A program made the position numbers and the translations under genes. From contig JAIRNE010000035.1 of assembly GCA_031258205.1 (NCBI GenBank), forward strand, positions 1 to 41,526: a stretch of DNA of 41,526 nt, read 5' to 3'. This DNA comes from Campylobacteraceae bacterium. Lineage in GTDB: Bacteria > Campylobacterota > Campylobacteria > Campylobacterales > Campylobacteraceae. This document shows, piece by piece, positions 16,644 through 25,571 of the stretch (positions are counted from its first letter, which is position 1; each line of letters starts with the position of its first letter). The notes beneath the pieces were generated by a model. It saw nothing but the letters and a program-made list of their open reading frames with translations. It was not told the origin of the DNA and searched no databases.

Positions 16644-17050
16644 TTTATACAATCCGCCCAAATTTTACTGATAGGCAAAGACTCTTTTGGTATCTCTTTA
16701 AATGATAATTTTTCAAAAAACTCCTTTTTATATGTCAGCGTAAATATCTGTTTTAAGCCCAAAAACCTGCCCTCTTCCAAAAGTTTTTTTACTATTTGAG
16801 CGCCTATGCCTCTGCCTCTTAATCCGCATTTTACGACTATGCTTCTTACTTCCGCCAAATGCGGCGCATGTATATGCAAAGCGGATAGTCCTACGATTTC
16901 ATCATTTTGTACAGCCAACGTGTATGAGCGGATATTTGTAGCCACTTCGTCGTCAGAGCGCGGCAATATGATACCGTTTATCACTTCGTCATGCACAAGT
17001 TTTTGTATGCCGCAGATATCGTTTAGCGTCGCTTTTCTATAAATAATCAT
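16592..17050 (-). CDS. GNAT acetyltransferase resembling short ArgA-type N-acetylglutamate synthase
   Basis: 152 residues with one GNAT fold. The acetyl-CoA site is RSIVVKCGLRGRGIGAQIV (R/QxxGxG/A), followed by the strand-helix pair IFTLTYKKEFFEKLSFKEI. The run VGLSALHIHAPHLAEVRSIVV...FTLTYKKEFF...F.EI, plus LPRSDDEVATNIRSY near the N-terminus, aligns by eye with short stand-alone ArgA proteins (for example the mycobacterial type) that make N-acetylglutamate, the first step of arginine synthesis. The C-terminus has four cysteines in or near CIKCRHFPIC. The start overlaps the engB stop by 4 bases. It may instead be a RimI-like or other GNAT; the substrate is inferred from sequence pattern only. 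Confidence 0.75.
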   Translation of the reverse strand: MIIYRKATLNDICGIQKLVHDEVINGIILPRSDDEVATNIRSYTLAVQNDEIVGLSALHIHAPHLAEVRSIVVKCGLRGRGIGAQIVKKLLEEGRFLGLKQIFTLTYKKEFFEKLSFKEIPKESLPISKIWADCIKCRHFPICDETALIVDI

Positions 17051-17649
17051 ATCTCTTTTCCGAATAGCAAATTAAAAATTCTCTCATTTGCTTCATCAAT
17101 ACCGCTCTTTTTTAATACCGATACAAGCAGCGCGTTTTTATCTTTTAGTATCGCCGAACTCTCTTTTTGCGTCAATTTATCCGCTTTTGTATAAATATTT
17201 AAAACTCTCTGGTCGGCTCTTAAAATAGAGTTTATATACTCTCCAACGCTTTTGTCTATCTCAAGTCCGATATGACGCGCATCTATTAAATGGATAAAAA
17301 GCCTTGCGGAAACTCTTTTTTTGATAAACGCATTTAAAGACTCTTCCCATTTTCTCTTTACCTCTTTTGAGACTTTTGCATAGCCAAATCCGGGCAAATC
17401 CACAAACCGCGCGTTAAATCTTTTTTTTTCTTCATCTTCATATACAATATCAAAAAAATTGATAAGCCGCGTTTTACCCGGCGTAGATGAACTTTTGGCA
17501 AGCTGTTTTTTAGAGCATAAAGCGTTAATTAACGAGCTTTTGCCTACATTGCTTCGTCCCAAAAACAGTACTTCCGTAACGCCCTCGTCCAACGCTTCGG
17601 CAATATTCGGAGAGGATTTGGCAAATTGGGCTTTAATAACTCTTATCAC
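17047..17649 (-). CDS. engB: Ribosome biogenesis GTPase EngB/YsxC (YihA)
   Basis: Essential GTPase that assists 50S subunit assembly. 200 residues: G1 GRSNVGKSSL (~31-40), G2/switch I SSSTPGKTRLINFF, G3 DLPGFGYAKVSKEVKRKW (the DLPGYG-type loop is diagnostic), G4 TKADKL and G5 VSVLKKSG. It starts with ATG 12 bases downstream of lptA and overlaps the ArgA-like gene, within the long envelope gene run. As I recall, the same lptA-engB order occurs in Campylobacter (Cj0649-Cj0650). Confidence 0.95.
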   Translation of the reverse strand: MIRVIKAQFAKSSPNIAEALDEGVTEVLFLGRSNVGKSSLINALCSKKQLAKSSSTPGKTRLINFFDIVYEDEEKKRFNARFVDLPGFGYAKVSKEVKRKWEESLNAFIKKRVSARLFIHLIDARHIGLEIDKSVGEYINSILRADQRVLNIYTKADKLTQKESSAILKDKNALLVSVLKKSGIDEANERIFNLLFGKEI

Positions 17650-17661
17650 TTACTTACTTCT

Positions 17662-18120
17662 TTATTTTTTTGTATCGTCTATCTGAAAAATAAATTTTAC
17701 CGATTGTTCGCCGCCGTCCACAGAGTAAATGCCGTTATTTTGGTCAATCGTAATAATATCGCCGTATACTTTTCTTTTAGTGTCAATCTCTTCTAAAAAC
17801 GCGCTTCCTTTGAGCGTATATATATTGGGCGTTACGTCATACGTGAGAGTATCGCCGCCGATATGATAGCGTTTATTATTTACCGTTACATTTGCACTGA
17901 TATTTCCCTGCGCTTCGTATTTTAAAGGCTCTTTGTTTTGATTAAAATCTATTGCCGCCATGTCTGCGGCAAGTATATCGTCTCCTTTTGTGATAACGAC
18001 ATTATCGCTAAGAATGCTTTTAAATGCCTTTTCATCTACAAAACCTTTCTTTGCCGTTACTTGAACTTCTACTCCAAAAACAGATACGCCGACCAATAAC
18101 AGTACGATAACAAATCTCAT
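17662..18120 (-). CDS. lptA: LptA-like periplasmic lipopolysaccharide transport protein (OstA domain)
   Basis: 152 residues. A cleavable signal peptide (MRFVIVLLLVGVSVFGVEV) precedes one OstA/LptA beta-jellyroll domain (VEVQVTAKKGFVDEKAF...DDILAADMAAIDFN...GNISANVTVNNKRYHIGGDTLTYD). LptA proteins form the periplasmic bridge carrying LPS/LOS from LptC to LptD. The neighbouring lptC and kdsC genes support this. The ATG is preceded by GAGGGA and overlaps the lptC stop by 4 bases. Confidence 0.88.
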   Translation of the reverse strand: MRFVIVLLLVGVSVFGVEVQVTAKKGFVDEKAFKSILSDNVVITKGDDILAADMAAIDFNQNKEPLKYEAQGNISANVTVNNKRYHIGGDTLTYDVTPNIYTLKGSAFLEEIDTKRKVYGDIITIDQNNGIYSVDGGEQSVKFIFQIDDTKK

Positions 18121-18641
18121 CTATCCCTCGCTTGAATTAACGCTTTAATATTTTCAGCGTTCATCTGTCCGTTTTGCATATCATACGCAAACGCATCTCC
18201 AAAAACTCTCATTCCTTTAGTTTCAAACGCAAAAGGAGTTTTACTGATAAGCGTTTTATTGTCTTCATGATACTCTACCGCTTCAGCCTCTAAAGACGAG
18301 AGGTCGGCTCTTTCATATTTAACGTTTCCATTCAGATAAAAGACATTGTTTTTAAGCGTGCCGCTATCGGATTTAAGCCTGTCCGTTCCATCTTTTCTCA
18401 TAACCAAAACATCTATATCGTACAAAATATCCCTATCCCCAAATCTCTGCGCTCTGCTTGCGGTAGAGTAAGCGCCTATGCCCTCTTGTGTAATCTTATA
18501 ATCTTTTATGTTAAAAAACTCTATTGCAGGCTCGTTTGCGTCAAGATTTTCAAAATCAAGCGAGTATGAATCCTGCGATATAAGCATAAAAATAATAATA
18601 AAAAATATGCACAAAAAGTAATAGAGCGTTTTTACAACCAA
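18117..18641 (-). CDS. lptC: LptC-like lipopolysaccharide transport protein
   Basis: 174 residues: one N-terminal transmembrane helix (LYYFLCIFFIIIFMLISQ, ~6-23) and a periplasmic LptC-type beta-jellyroll (RAQRFGDRDILYDIDVLVMRKDGTDRLKSDSGTLKNNVFYLNGNVKYERAD...LEAEAVEYHEDNKTLISKTPFAFETKGMRVFGDAFAYDMQNG). LptC sits on the LptBFG exporter and hands LPS to LptA. Primary sequence is poorly conserved in the family, so the call leans on topology and on its place between kdsC and lptA. It overlaps kdsC by 10 bases. Confidence 0.87.
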   Translation of the reverse strand: MVVKTLYYFLCIFFIIIFMLISQDSYSLDFENLDANEPAIEFFNIKDYKITQEGIGAYSTASRAQRFGDRDILYDIDVLVMRKDGTDRLKSDSGTLKNNVFYLNGNVKYERADLSSLEAEAVEYHEDNKTLISKTPFAFETKGMRVFGDAFAYDMQNGQMNAENIKALIQARDR

Positions 18642-19126
18642 GGTTTTTCAAACTCCCCGCGCAAATTCTCTTTATCTACAATCATCTCTATCATCTCTCT
18701 TACCGCGCCTTGTCCGCCGCCGCTTTTTAAAACGGTCGTAACGTTCTCGCGAATAAACGGCAGCGCGTCTGCGGGCGCGAACGACCAGCCGACGCTTTTT
18801 AACTGTTTGTAGTCGTTTGTATCGTCGCCGATAGCGGCTGCGTTACTAAGTTCCAAATCAAGCTCTTTTAGCAGCTCTTTTAATACGCCAAGCTTATCTT
18901 GTACGCCTTGAAAAACATATTTGATATTCAAATCCCTTGCTCTATGTTCTACGATTTTGGAACTTTTACCTGTGATAATCGCGCATTTTTTGCCTATTTT
19001 ATGCCAGCAGACGATACCAAAACCGTCTCTGACATTAAAAGCTTTTGCCGCTTCGCCCTCATTTGTATAAAATATACCCCCGTCAGTCAAACATCCGTCC
19101 ACGTCAAGAACTATAAGCTCTATCAT
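18632..19126 (-). CDS. kdsC: 3-deoxy-D-manno-octulosonate 8-phosphate phosphatase KdsC
   Basis: 164-residue C0-type HAD phosphatase that dephosphorylates Kdo-8-phosphate to Kdo for LPS inner core. Motif I is DVDGCLTDGGI (Asp nucleophile Asp8), motif II is IITGKSS, the Lys position lies in VFQGVQDKLG, and motif III is GDDTNDYKQL. The KdsC family FNVRDGFGI and GGGQGAVREMIE C-terminal tail are both present. Neighbouring lptC and lptA suit an LPS role. It overlaps hisB by 4 bases upstream and lptC by 10 downstream. Confidence 0.93.
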   Translation of the reverse strand: MIELIVLDVDGCLTDGGIFYTNEGEAAKAFNVRDGFGIVCWHKIGKKCAIITGKSSKIVEHRARDLNIKYVFQGVQDKLGVLKELLKELDLELSNAAAIGDDTNDYKQLKSVGWSFAPADALPFIRENVTTVLKSGGGQGAVREMIEMIVDKENLRGEFEKPWL

Positions 19127-19695
19127 AGCACGCCTTTTGTGCTGGGTATTGACGCTCTTCTGTTTTCGCTGACGGCTCTTCTAAGAGCTACGGCAAACGC
19201 TTTAAACGCGGCTTCTATGATGTGATGACGATTTTTGCCACGTATAAACGTCAAATGCACGCTCAAAGCGGCGTTAGTTACCAAAGCTCTAAAAAACTCT
19301 TCCGCAAGCTCTGCGTCAAACTCGCCTACTTTGTTTTCAAGCGGCAAATCGCAAAAGAAAAAAGCGCGTCCGCTCAAATCTATAATGCACTTTACCGCAG
19401 CTTCATCCAATAAAATAGTCGCTTCGCCGAAACGCTCCACATTTTTAACGGGAAATATCTCTTTGTGTAAAGCCTGTCCCATAACGATACCGACATCTTC
19501 TACGCTGTGGTGAAAATCCACGTCAATATCGCCTTTACATGTAAGCTTTAAATCCAAAAACGCGTGTTTGCTCAAAGCCTCCAGCATGTGGTCAAAAAAA
19601 CCTATCCCCGTGCTTATTTTGCTATTGCCGCCGCCGTTTAACTCCAGACTAAGCTCTATATCCGTCTCTTTTGTTTTGCGCGAAATATTTGTCAT
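19123..19695 (-). CDS. hisB: Imidazoleglycerol-phosphate dehydratase HisB (monofunctional)
   Basis: 190 residues, the size of single-function HisB without the phosphatase domain. It dehydrates imidazoleglycerol phosphate to imidazole-acetol phosphate (histidine step 6). Manganese-binding motifs are FHHSVEDVGIVMGQA and NRHHIIEAAFKAFAVALRRAV, with the opening SLELNGGGNSKISTGIGFFDHML. All expected His/Glu ligands are visible. No other his gene is in the window; it is inserted between rlpA (10 bases upstream) and kdsC (4-base overlap), an unusual setting for a histidine gene. Confidence 0.95.
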   Translation of the reverse strand: MTNISRKTKETDIELSLELNGGGNSKISTGIGFFDHMLEALSKHAFLDLKLTCKGDIDVDFHHSVEDVGIVMGQALHKEIFPVKNVERFGEATILLDEAAVKCIIDLSGRAFFFCDLPLENKVGEFDAELAEEFFRALVTNAALSVHLTFIRGKNRHHIIEAAFKAFAVALRRAVSENRRASIPSTKGVL

Positions 19696-19704
19696 ATCTT
19701 TATC

Positions 19705-20451
19705 CTACTTTTCCCGCACTATAAATGCGCCTTGATATCTGCTTTTTGAGATAAAATCTCTCGCCTCCGCCTCGCTGCCGAAACCTCTAAGCCATACGCG
19801 GTAAATTCTCTCGCCATTGAGGTAACCGTCTTTGATAAACGCCTCATATCTGCCGCCTGCTACATTATACTCATCTTTATAAATCTTCGCGCCGTTTGGA
19901 TTTTTAAATGCGCCTATCTGCACGTCAAAATCATTTATAACAACGCTTTTACTGCCGCCGCTTCCTTTGCCTTCAAACCCAAGCACTTCAATCACCGCAG
20001 GAGTTGTTCCGCTTATATCCAAACCTATCTGTTTAGCCGCTGCATAACTCAAATCTATAATGCGATTTGCCACAAACGGACCTCTGTCGTTAATGCGTAC
20101 GATAACCGTTTTGTTGTTGCGCTTATTGGTAACTTTGACTATCGTATTCATGGGAAACGTCTTATGCGCGGCAGTCATGCCGTACATATTATACGTTTCT
20201 CCATTTGAAGTTTTTTTTCCATGAAAATCTTTGCCGTACCAGCTTGCTATACCGCTCATCGTATCGCCAACGCTTACCTGCGTGGGATAATAAGTTTTTC
20301 CCGCTATAGTATATGGCTTCATCGACGCTTTGTGCATTTGAGGAGAATCTTTTATGCCGCCTGCATCAATACTGCTTTTGAAAGTACATCCGCTTAAAAA
20401 CAGTAACGCAAAAATTACAATGAGCGCGTTAATTGCTTGCTGGTATTTCAA
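19705..20451 (-). CDS. rlpA: RlpA lipoprotein: septal lytic transglycosylase with SPOR domain
   Basis: 248 residues: signal peptide with lipobox LSGC (Cys ~22), a double-psi beta-barrel domain (SGIASWYGKDFHGKKTSNGE...MTAAHKTFPMNTIVKVTNKRNNKTVIVRINDRGPFV) and a C-terminal SPOR domain (~172-246, VQIGAFKNPNGAKIYKDEY...GYLNGERIYRVWLRGFGS) that targets denuded septal glycan. The glutamate and the DRGP...IDLS motif needed for RlpA glycan cleavage are retained. It follows an MltD-like transglycosylase gene, overlapping it by 23 bases, so the two probably act together at the septum. Confidence 0.93.
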   Translation of the reverse strand: MKYQQAINALIVIFALLFLSGCTFKSSIDAGGIKDSPQMHKASMKPYTIAGKTYYPTQVSVGDTMSGIASWYGKDFHGKKTSNGETYNMYGMTAAHKTFPMNTIVKVTNKRNNKTVIVRINDRGPFVANRIIDLSYAAAKQIGLDISGTTPAVIEVLGFEGKGSGGSKSVVINDFDVQIGAFKNPNGAKIYKDEYNVAGGRYEAFIKDGYLNGERIYRVWLRGFGSEAEARDFISKSRYQGAFIVREK

Positions 20452-21646
20452 GCTTGACTCCGGGGATTATTGTAGAATCTTTAAGATTATTCGTCTGCAT
20501 TAACTGCGCCACCGTTAATTTATATTTTGTAGAGATTGACTGTAAAGTGTCGCCTTTTTGTATCGTATAATACTTAACGGTATTGGAAGAAGTTGGTATT
20601 ATAAGCTTTTGTCCCGCTCTAATCGTATCGGAACGCATGCTGTTGAAATCTTTTATAATTTTATAGCTTACGTCGTACTGCTTAGCTATTTTTTGTAAAG
20701 AATCTCCCTTTGCCACCGTGTAAACATAATATTTTGAATTGCCTTTTTCCATCTTAAAATCGCTTTTAAAACGTGTAAGTTTATTGGACGGAATATAGAT
20801 ATGATATCTGTTTTTATTGGGCGGAGTAAAAAAATACTTTAAATGAGTATTATAAGCAAGCAATTCGCGTATCGGCATATCAATAGCTTCAGCCACATCT
20901 GCCAAAGACGAACCTCCGTATACATCCACTTTAACAAACGGAGAGCTCATATCGCCGCCGTTTAATACATAACTCGCGCCGTTATCCAATAAAAAATTCA
21001 CATCTTGAGAGAGATACGCCATGGTAACTATTTTGCGTATATAATTTCTTGTCTCTAAGGGCAGATATTTTTTATTTTCATCCAAAAGCGCATACAAATT
21101 ATCCGTACCGGCCTCGGCTATAGCCCTGGAAACTCTTCCCTCGCCGCAGTTATAAGCCATAGCGGCAAGATACCATTTGCCGAATCTATCGTGCAAAACC
21201 TGCAAATATTTTATCGCCGCTTCCGTAGATTTCACAGGATCGCGCCTCTCGTCCACATAATCGTCAATCAAAAGATTATACTTTTTAGCCGTAGCCGACA
21301 TAAACTGCCAAAGTCCGCTCGCTTTCGCCTTTGAATAAGCTTTTGTTGAAAAGCCGGATTCAGCCATAGCTAAATATAAAAAAACATCGGGTATTTCAGC
21401 TTCTTCTATCATTTTTTTCAGCACAGGAACAAACTGCGCGCCATTCTCGAGCGTTTTTAAAAACTGTTTTGTCTTGTAATTTCTTATATTGTCTTTCATG
21501 GACTCAAAAATAGAATCCTGCAAAAAAGAGGTATCTATATCAAGACTTTTTAATACTTCTACCTGTTTAGCGTAATCGTCTTCCACGATAAAATAACCGA
21601 AACAGAAGTTCATTGTTAGTATTAAAACTGCTAACAATCGTTTCAT
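20429..21646 (-). CDS. mltD: MltD-like membrane-bound lytic murein transglycosylase with LysM repeats
   Basis: 405 residues: signal peptide (~1-18), then an SLT lysozyme-like domain (~75-215) with catalytic Glu in YLAMAESGFS (Glu96), the GLWQFM motif and AYNCGEGRVSRAI. One degenerate (~240-285) and two clear LysM domains follow: YVYTVAKGDSLQKIAKQYDVSYK... and YYTIQKGDTLQSISTKYKLTVAQL.... It cleaves glycan strands to 1,6-anhydroMurNAc ends. There is no lipobox Cys, unlike E. coli MltD, so it may be periplasmic rather than lipid-anchored. The ATG has an AAGGATATAG ribosome site. Confidence 0.9.
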   Translation of the reverse strand: MKRLLAVLILTMNFCFGYFIVEDDYAKQVEVLKSLDIDTSFLQDSIFESMKDNIRNYKTKQFLKTLENGAQFVPVLKKMIEEAEIPDVFLYLAMAESGFSTKAYSKAKASGLWQFMSATAKKYNLLIDDYVDERRDPVKSTEAAIKYLQVLHDRFGKWYLAAMAYNCGEGRVSRAIAEAGTDNLYALLDENKKYLPLETRNYIRKIVTMAYLSQDVNFLLDNGASYVLNGGDMSSPFVKVDVYGGSSLADVAEAIDMPIRELLAYNTHLKYFFTPPNKNRYHIYIPSNKLTRFKSDFKMEKGNSKYYVYTVAKGDSLQKIAKQYDVSYKIIKDFNSMRSDTIRAGQKLIIPTSSNTVKYYTIQKGDTLQSISTKYKLTVAQLMQTNNLKDSTIIPGVKLEIPASN

Positions 21647-21666
21647 CTATATCCTTAAAAATAAAA

Positions 21667-22473
21667 TTAACCGAATATTTTAGCGGAGTTAGCCTTGTTA
21701 AAGGCTTTAAAAATGCGTTTGGCATTTTCAGAACTTACTTTCGATAAATCTTCGGTATTGATATTTAAAATGCTGCTCGCTTTTTCAACAACATATTTTG
21801 TATATGAGGGCTCATTTCGTCCGCCTCTGTGAGGATGCGGCGTAAGATACGGAGCGTCCGTCTCAAACAAAAGCCTCTCTTTTGGAATTTTAGGCAAAAT
21901 ATCTGACAAATTTTTAGCATTTTGAAAAGTCAAAACCCCGCCAACGGCAAAATAGAAATTTTCCTGCAATCCAAGCAGCAGTTCGGACGCATTATAGCAA
22001 TGCAGTACCCCTGTAACGCCCGCGCTTAGGGCATATTCGTTTAAAATATCAAAACTGTCTTGATTTGACTCTCTTACATGTACGATTAGCGGTTTATTAA
22101 ATTTAACTGCAAGTTTTATCTGCGCTATAAAAACCTCTTTTTGCGCCTCTTTTTCTTCCGTTTTTTTATCTTCGTCTTTTGGCAGTCTGAAATAGTCCAA
22201 CCCGCATTCGCCCACCGCTATGCAACGCTCATCTTTTAAATACTCTTCCAAAACGCTTTCATTATAATCTTTATGATGATACGGATGCACGCCGGCGGCG
22301 TAAAAAATATTATCGTATTTGTATGAAATTCTTTTTGCTTTGGGTAAATCAAATATATCGGCTCCGGGTATCAATATACCCGAAACTTGCGCCTCTTTAG
22401 CTCTTTGTATCACTTCATCCAAATCATCGTCAAACCTACCATCGTCTAAATGGCAGTGAGTGTCTATTATCAT
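21667..22473 (-). CDS. tatD: TatD family metal-dependent hydrolase (DNase)
   Basis: 268-residue TIM-barrel hydrolase. Metal and catalytic motifs: DTHCHLDD, the GVHPYH segment, GECGLDYFR, IVHVRES, VLHCYN and FETDAPYLTPHPHRG. All family ligands are present. TatD proteins act as 3'-5' exonucleases or D-aminoacyl-tRNA deacylase-like enzymes in vitro; the physiological role is unsettled. It overlaps recN by 4 bases (minus strand), consistent with a DNA-repair link, and precedes mltD by 20 bases. Confidence 0.93.
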   Translation of the reverse strand: MIIDTHCHLDDGRFDDDLDEVIQRAKEAQVSGILIPGADIFDLPKAKRISYKYDNIFYAAGVHPYHHKDYNESVLEEYLKDERCIAVGECGLDYFRLPKDEDKKTEEKEAQKEVFIAQIKLAVKFNKPLIVHVRESNQDSFDILNEYALSAGVTGVLHCYNASELLLGLQENFYFAVGGVLTFQNAKNLSDILPKIPKERLLFETDAPYLTPHPHRGGRNEPSYTKYVVEKASSILNINTEDLSKVSSENAKRIFKAFNKANSAKIFG

Positions 22474-24005
22474 CTGTTATCCCGTCTTAAACTTTTTGCA
22501 AATTCACGCGCTTTATCGGTAATGTTAGCTCCGCTTATCATGCGCGACAACTCCTCTATTCTCTCCTCTTCGTCCAACTCTTTTATATGACTTTCGTTAT
22601 CTTTTTTCCACACAAAAAAATGCTGCTTGGCGCAAGATGAGAGCTGAGGATGATGCGAAATGGCAAATATCTGATAATTTGCCGAAATCTCTTTTAAGAC
22701 GTTCGCCACGCTCATGGACTCTTTACCGCTTAGATTTGAATCTATCTCGTCAAGTATCAAAACTCCGCCGCTATCTGCTTTTATCTCATTTGCCGCCGCA
22801 ATAAATCCAAGCCGCAGTCTGTTAAACTCTCCTGCGCTCACCTTTTTTATCTCTATATTCTGCAAAGTTACACTCATCTCCTCCGCACCCAAATCGTAAG
22901 GGGGCATTTTAAAAAGAGTTATGCTGCAAGGTTTTAAATACATCTTTTCAAGATAGCCGTTGATAAGCTTTTCAAGCGGCTTTAAAAATTTTTCGCGCGA
23001 AGCGGATAACTCTTGCGCCGCCGCGTCAAGCAGAGCGTTTGATTTTTCAAAATCTATCTCAAGAGATTTTTTCTCAAAACTGATATTTTCATAATGAGTT
23101 AACTCCTCTTTGCGCTTTTTTAAATGCTCCAATATCTCTTCTATAGAACCAAAACGCGTCTTTAAAGCCCTGATTTGCTCTATCCTGTCTAATACGTTCT
23201 CTATATCAATATCTTCAAGTTCGTTTATCTTTTGCGTCTCCTCTTCAAACGCAAAGCGCAGAAAATTCATCGCTTCATCAAACAGCGCGCTCTCCTGCCC
23301 TATCAAATCAAGCGCGCTGCTTACGGCATGTTCGCTTTCAAATATCGCTTCAGCCCGCACTATAGCTTCTTGTATCTTCTCTTTTTTAGAGAGTCTTTTT
23401 TTAAATTCTATCAACTCTTCATCTTCGCCTATTTTCGGATTTACAGCTTCAATTTTAGCTATTTCATAAGCGGCAAACTCTTTCAATTCATTTATTTTCG
23501 CCTCTTCGGTTTTGATTTTTAAAAGCGCGTCTTTTATTTGAATAAATTTTTCATAACACTCTTTGTAGTCGGCAATTTTTTGTGTATGTATCGTATCGTT
23601 TTTCGCCGCATACGCGTCAAGCAGAGCCAAAAGCGAACTGTTTTCAAACTCGCCCGTATCGCGCAGTGAGAGATAACTGATAAAATTTGAAGCAAGCTGT
23701 TTAAGCGTTTTTTGGGAGATATTTTGCGAATTGACAAAGTAACGCGCGCTCTTTTGTTTTATAAATTTAAATATAGTTACCGTCTCGTTTTCTATGCCGT
23801 ACTCGTCCAAAGGCAATTCATTATCAGCGACCGCTTCGAGTAATGCCGCTTCGCTTACGTTAAACCCAAAAACCGACAAAAGCGCGTTAAAAAAGAGCGA
23901 TTTTCCCGCGCCGCTGGGACCTGAAAAGACAATAAGCCCATTTTTAAAATTTAACCTCTCCTCTTTAAAACTCAAATGTTCTTTCAGATAAAAACTCTCT
24001 ATCAC
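22470..24005 (-). CDS. recN: DNA repair ATPase RecN
   Basis: SMC-like protein for double-strand break repair. From the proposed start it is 511 residues, short for RecN (~550). Walker A is SGPSGAGKS. The central region is coiled coil with many Glu/Lys/Leu heptads (~150-340), and the C-terminal lobe has the signature [13 protein letters not shown] and Walker [19 protein letters not shown]. The ORF track uses the ATG at 24017. I favour the GTG at 24005, which gives [18 protein letters not shown], the usual RecN opening, and creates a GTGA overlap with the nadK stop. The ATG remains possible. Confidence 0.88.
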   Translation of the reverse strand: MIESFYLKEHLSFKEERLNFKNGLIVFSGPSGAGKSLFFNALLSVFGFNVSEAALLEAVADNELPLDEYGIENETVTIFKFIKQKSARYFVNSQNISQKTLKQLASNFISYLSLRDTGEFENSSLLALLDAYAAKNDTIHTQKIADYKECYEKFIQIKDALLKIKTEEAKINELKEFAAYEIAKIEAVNPKIGEDEELIEFKKRLSKKEKIQEAIVRAEAIFESEHAVSSALDLIGQESALFDEAMNFLRFAFEEETQKINELEDIDIENVLDRIEQIRALKTRFGSIEEILEHLKKRKEELTHYENISFEKKSLEIDFEKSNALLDAAAQELSASREKFLKPLEKLINGYLEKMYLKPCSITLFKMPPYDLGAEEMSVTLQNIEIKKVSAGEFNRLRLGFIAAANEIKADSGGVLILDEIDSNLSGKESMSVANVLKEISANYQIFAISHHPQLSSCAKQHFFVWKKDNESHIKELDEEERIEELSRMISGANITDKAREFAKSLRRDNR

Positions 24006-24859
24006 CTGTGCCCCCATGAGAGTTTCTCTTTGAGCGCGATAAAATCGCTCTGGATTGCTTTGCCTATCAACTTTGCCCCCTCTTTTGCATATCTAACGCT
24101 CACAAAGTCAAAATCCTGCATATCATACACATCCTGTCCGTCTATGATAACAACGGTATTATCTTTACTTTTCAGCGTTATCTCATATTCGTTGAAAAGC
24201 ACTATTGAACGCTGCGTCAAAGAGTGCGGACAGATAGGAGTAAGTATCATGGCTTGCGTTTGAGGCAGTACGATAGGTCCTCCGCATGAGAGATTGTAAG
24301 CGGTAGAACCGTTAGGCGTTGAGAGCAGTACGCCGTCTCCAAAATATGAGTTAAAATGTTCGCCGTTGGCATAAGCTTCTATTGTTGCCATGGAAGCGAT
24401 TTTAGCGCGCGAAAAGACCACTTCATTAAAAGCCGCGCTTTTTACCTCTTTATCGCCGCGCTTTAGCGTTACGTCAAACATCGCTCTTGTGTCTATTTTG
24501 TACTCTTTGCGGTATAACTGCACCGCAAAACTCTCAAGTTCGTCCATCTTTAAAACAGTCAAATAACCAAGCCGTCCGGCGCAAATACCCAATATCGGAA
24601 TTTGAAAACGAAAACTCTCTCTTACCGTCCACAACAGCGTACCGTCTCCGCCGAGCGAAATCAACAAATCGCAGACAGAGCACAATTTTTGCATGGAAAG
24701 TCCGTTTAAGCCGATAGTTTTCGCGCTGTTTTTTTCCAAAATAATTTCTGCCTTATGAGCGGCAAATATATCTTTAATTTTCTCATACTCATTTTTTAAA
24801 TGCGTATCTTTTCGCAGTATAAGACCGATAGTTTTAGGATTCATTGATTTTTCTAACAT
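24002..24859 (-). CDS. nadK: NAD kinase
   Basis: 285 residues. It phosphorylates NAD+ to NADP+. Diagnostic motifs: [15 protein letters not shown] (GGDGT), CAGRLGYLT (usually NxGxLGFL; Ala-Gly here), [18 protein letters not shown] and [16 protein letters not shown]. It is the first gene of the long minus-strand run that continues with recN. The ORF starts [12 protein letters not shown]; a second ATG five codons in (NPKTIG) is an equally good start, and neither has a strong ribosome site. Confidence 0.95.
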   Translation of the reverse strand: MLEKSMNPKTIGLILRKDTHLKNEYEKIKDIFAAHKAEIILEKNSAKTIGLNGLSMQKLCSVCDLLISLGGDGTLLWTVRESFRFQIPILGICAGRLGYLTVLKMDELESFAVQLYRKEYKIDTRAMFDVTLKRGDKEVKSAAFNEVVFSRAKIASMATIEAYANGEHFNSYFGDGVLLSTPNGSTAYNLSCGGPIVLPQTQAMILTPICPHSLTQRSIVLFNEYEITLKSKDNTVVIIDGQDVYDMQDFDFVSVRYAKEGAKLIGKAIQSDFIALKEKLSWGHR

Positions 24860-24975
24860 GGGCAGGATTGTAGCATATTTTTTAAAAAATCATGAAAATA
24901 TATCTGCTTTTCGCCTTAAAAAATCTATTTTTATTAAAACGGTAGCATTAATTTGTTAAGTTTAAAAAATATTCT

Positions 24976-25003
24976 GACAAAACAGATACGCGCCTATCTT
25001 GTC
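24976..25003 (-). terminator. Possible intrinsic terminator of the small lipoprotein gene
   Basis: On the minus strand, GACAA+GATA pairs with TATC+TTGTC (four bulged bases on the 3' arm) and is followed by AGAATATTTTTT. It lies 10 bases past the lipoprotein stop. The bulge weakens the stem. Confidence 0.35.
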
Positions 25004-25012
25004 CGCCCATTA

Positions 25013-25450
25013 TTAAAACTGTATTTTATAGACTCTTCCGTCATTTGTTTTCGCTTCGCCCATGCCGTTTCTTGTCCAGCTTCGCAGCATGATAGCTATC
25101 TCCATCTTTAAAGAGGAGGTTTCGCTTGTCAAAAGCGCGTATTTTTTACTCTCGGCGCCAAAATTTATCCCCATGCCAATACCGCCAAAACTGCCGCTTC
25201 TGCGGTATCTGCCGCCGGATGAGTAACCTATGGTATTGCCGAATGTTACCGCGCCGTCATCGTCAAACGAACTGTATTTGCCCTTTAATATCTCGCCGTC
25301 TTCCATGGTAACGGTTACAGTTTGACTCTTTTCATCAAATATGCCCTGCAAAACGCCCTCTGTGTTAAATCCCACAAGCGCGATATCATGTTTTAAAGCG
25401 CAGCCCGTAAACAAAAACAGCGCGGCTATGGATAGCAAAATATATTTCAT
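25013..25450 (-). CDS. Small lipoprotein of unknown function
   Basis: 145 residues. A typical lipoprotein signal ends at lipobox LFTGC (Cys17). The mature part has a short beta-rich stretch (GFNTEGVLQGIFDEKSQTVTVTMEDGEILKGKYSSF), a Gly/Ser/Arg-rich loop (GYSSGGRYRRSGSFGGIGMGINFG) and a C-terminal strand pair (GMGEAKTNDGRVYKIQF). The opening DGEILKGKY and closing GEAKTNDGRVYKI look like two related half-repeats. I recognise no domain. It is a single gene, divergent from argG, with AAAGGACG upstream of the ATG. Envelope location follows from the lipobox. Confidence 0.75.
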   Translation of the reverse strand: MKYILLSIAALFLFTGCALKHDIALVGFNTEGVLQGIFDEKSQTVTVTMEDGEILKGKYSSFDDDGAVTFGNTIGYSSGGRYRRSGSFGGIGMGINFGAESKKYALLTSETSSLKMEIAIMLRSWTRNGMGEAKTNDGRVYKIQF

Positions 25451-25514
25451 AAGTCGTCCTTTTATTGAGATGCTTATATTTTAGCACACTTTATGTAACT
25501 ATCGGCATTTAATA

Positions 25515-25530
25515 TCATTTTTAATATAAT
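25515..25530 (+). promoter_or_regulatory. Probable argG promoter (-10 with upstream T-rich element)
   Basis: TATAAT at 25525-25530 is preceded by ATCATTTTTAA, the T-rich -16 region typical of Campylobacterota sigma70 promoters that lack a -35. The start would be near 25537, giving a ~35-base leader before the argG ATG at 25572. Confidence 0.5.
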
Positions 25531-25571
25531 TTTACTATTATTTGAGTCCTATTTTATGCGAGGATTTTATA

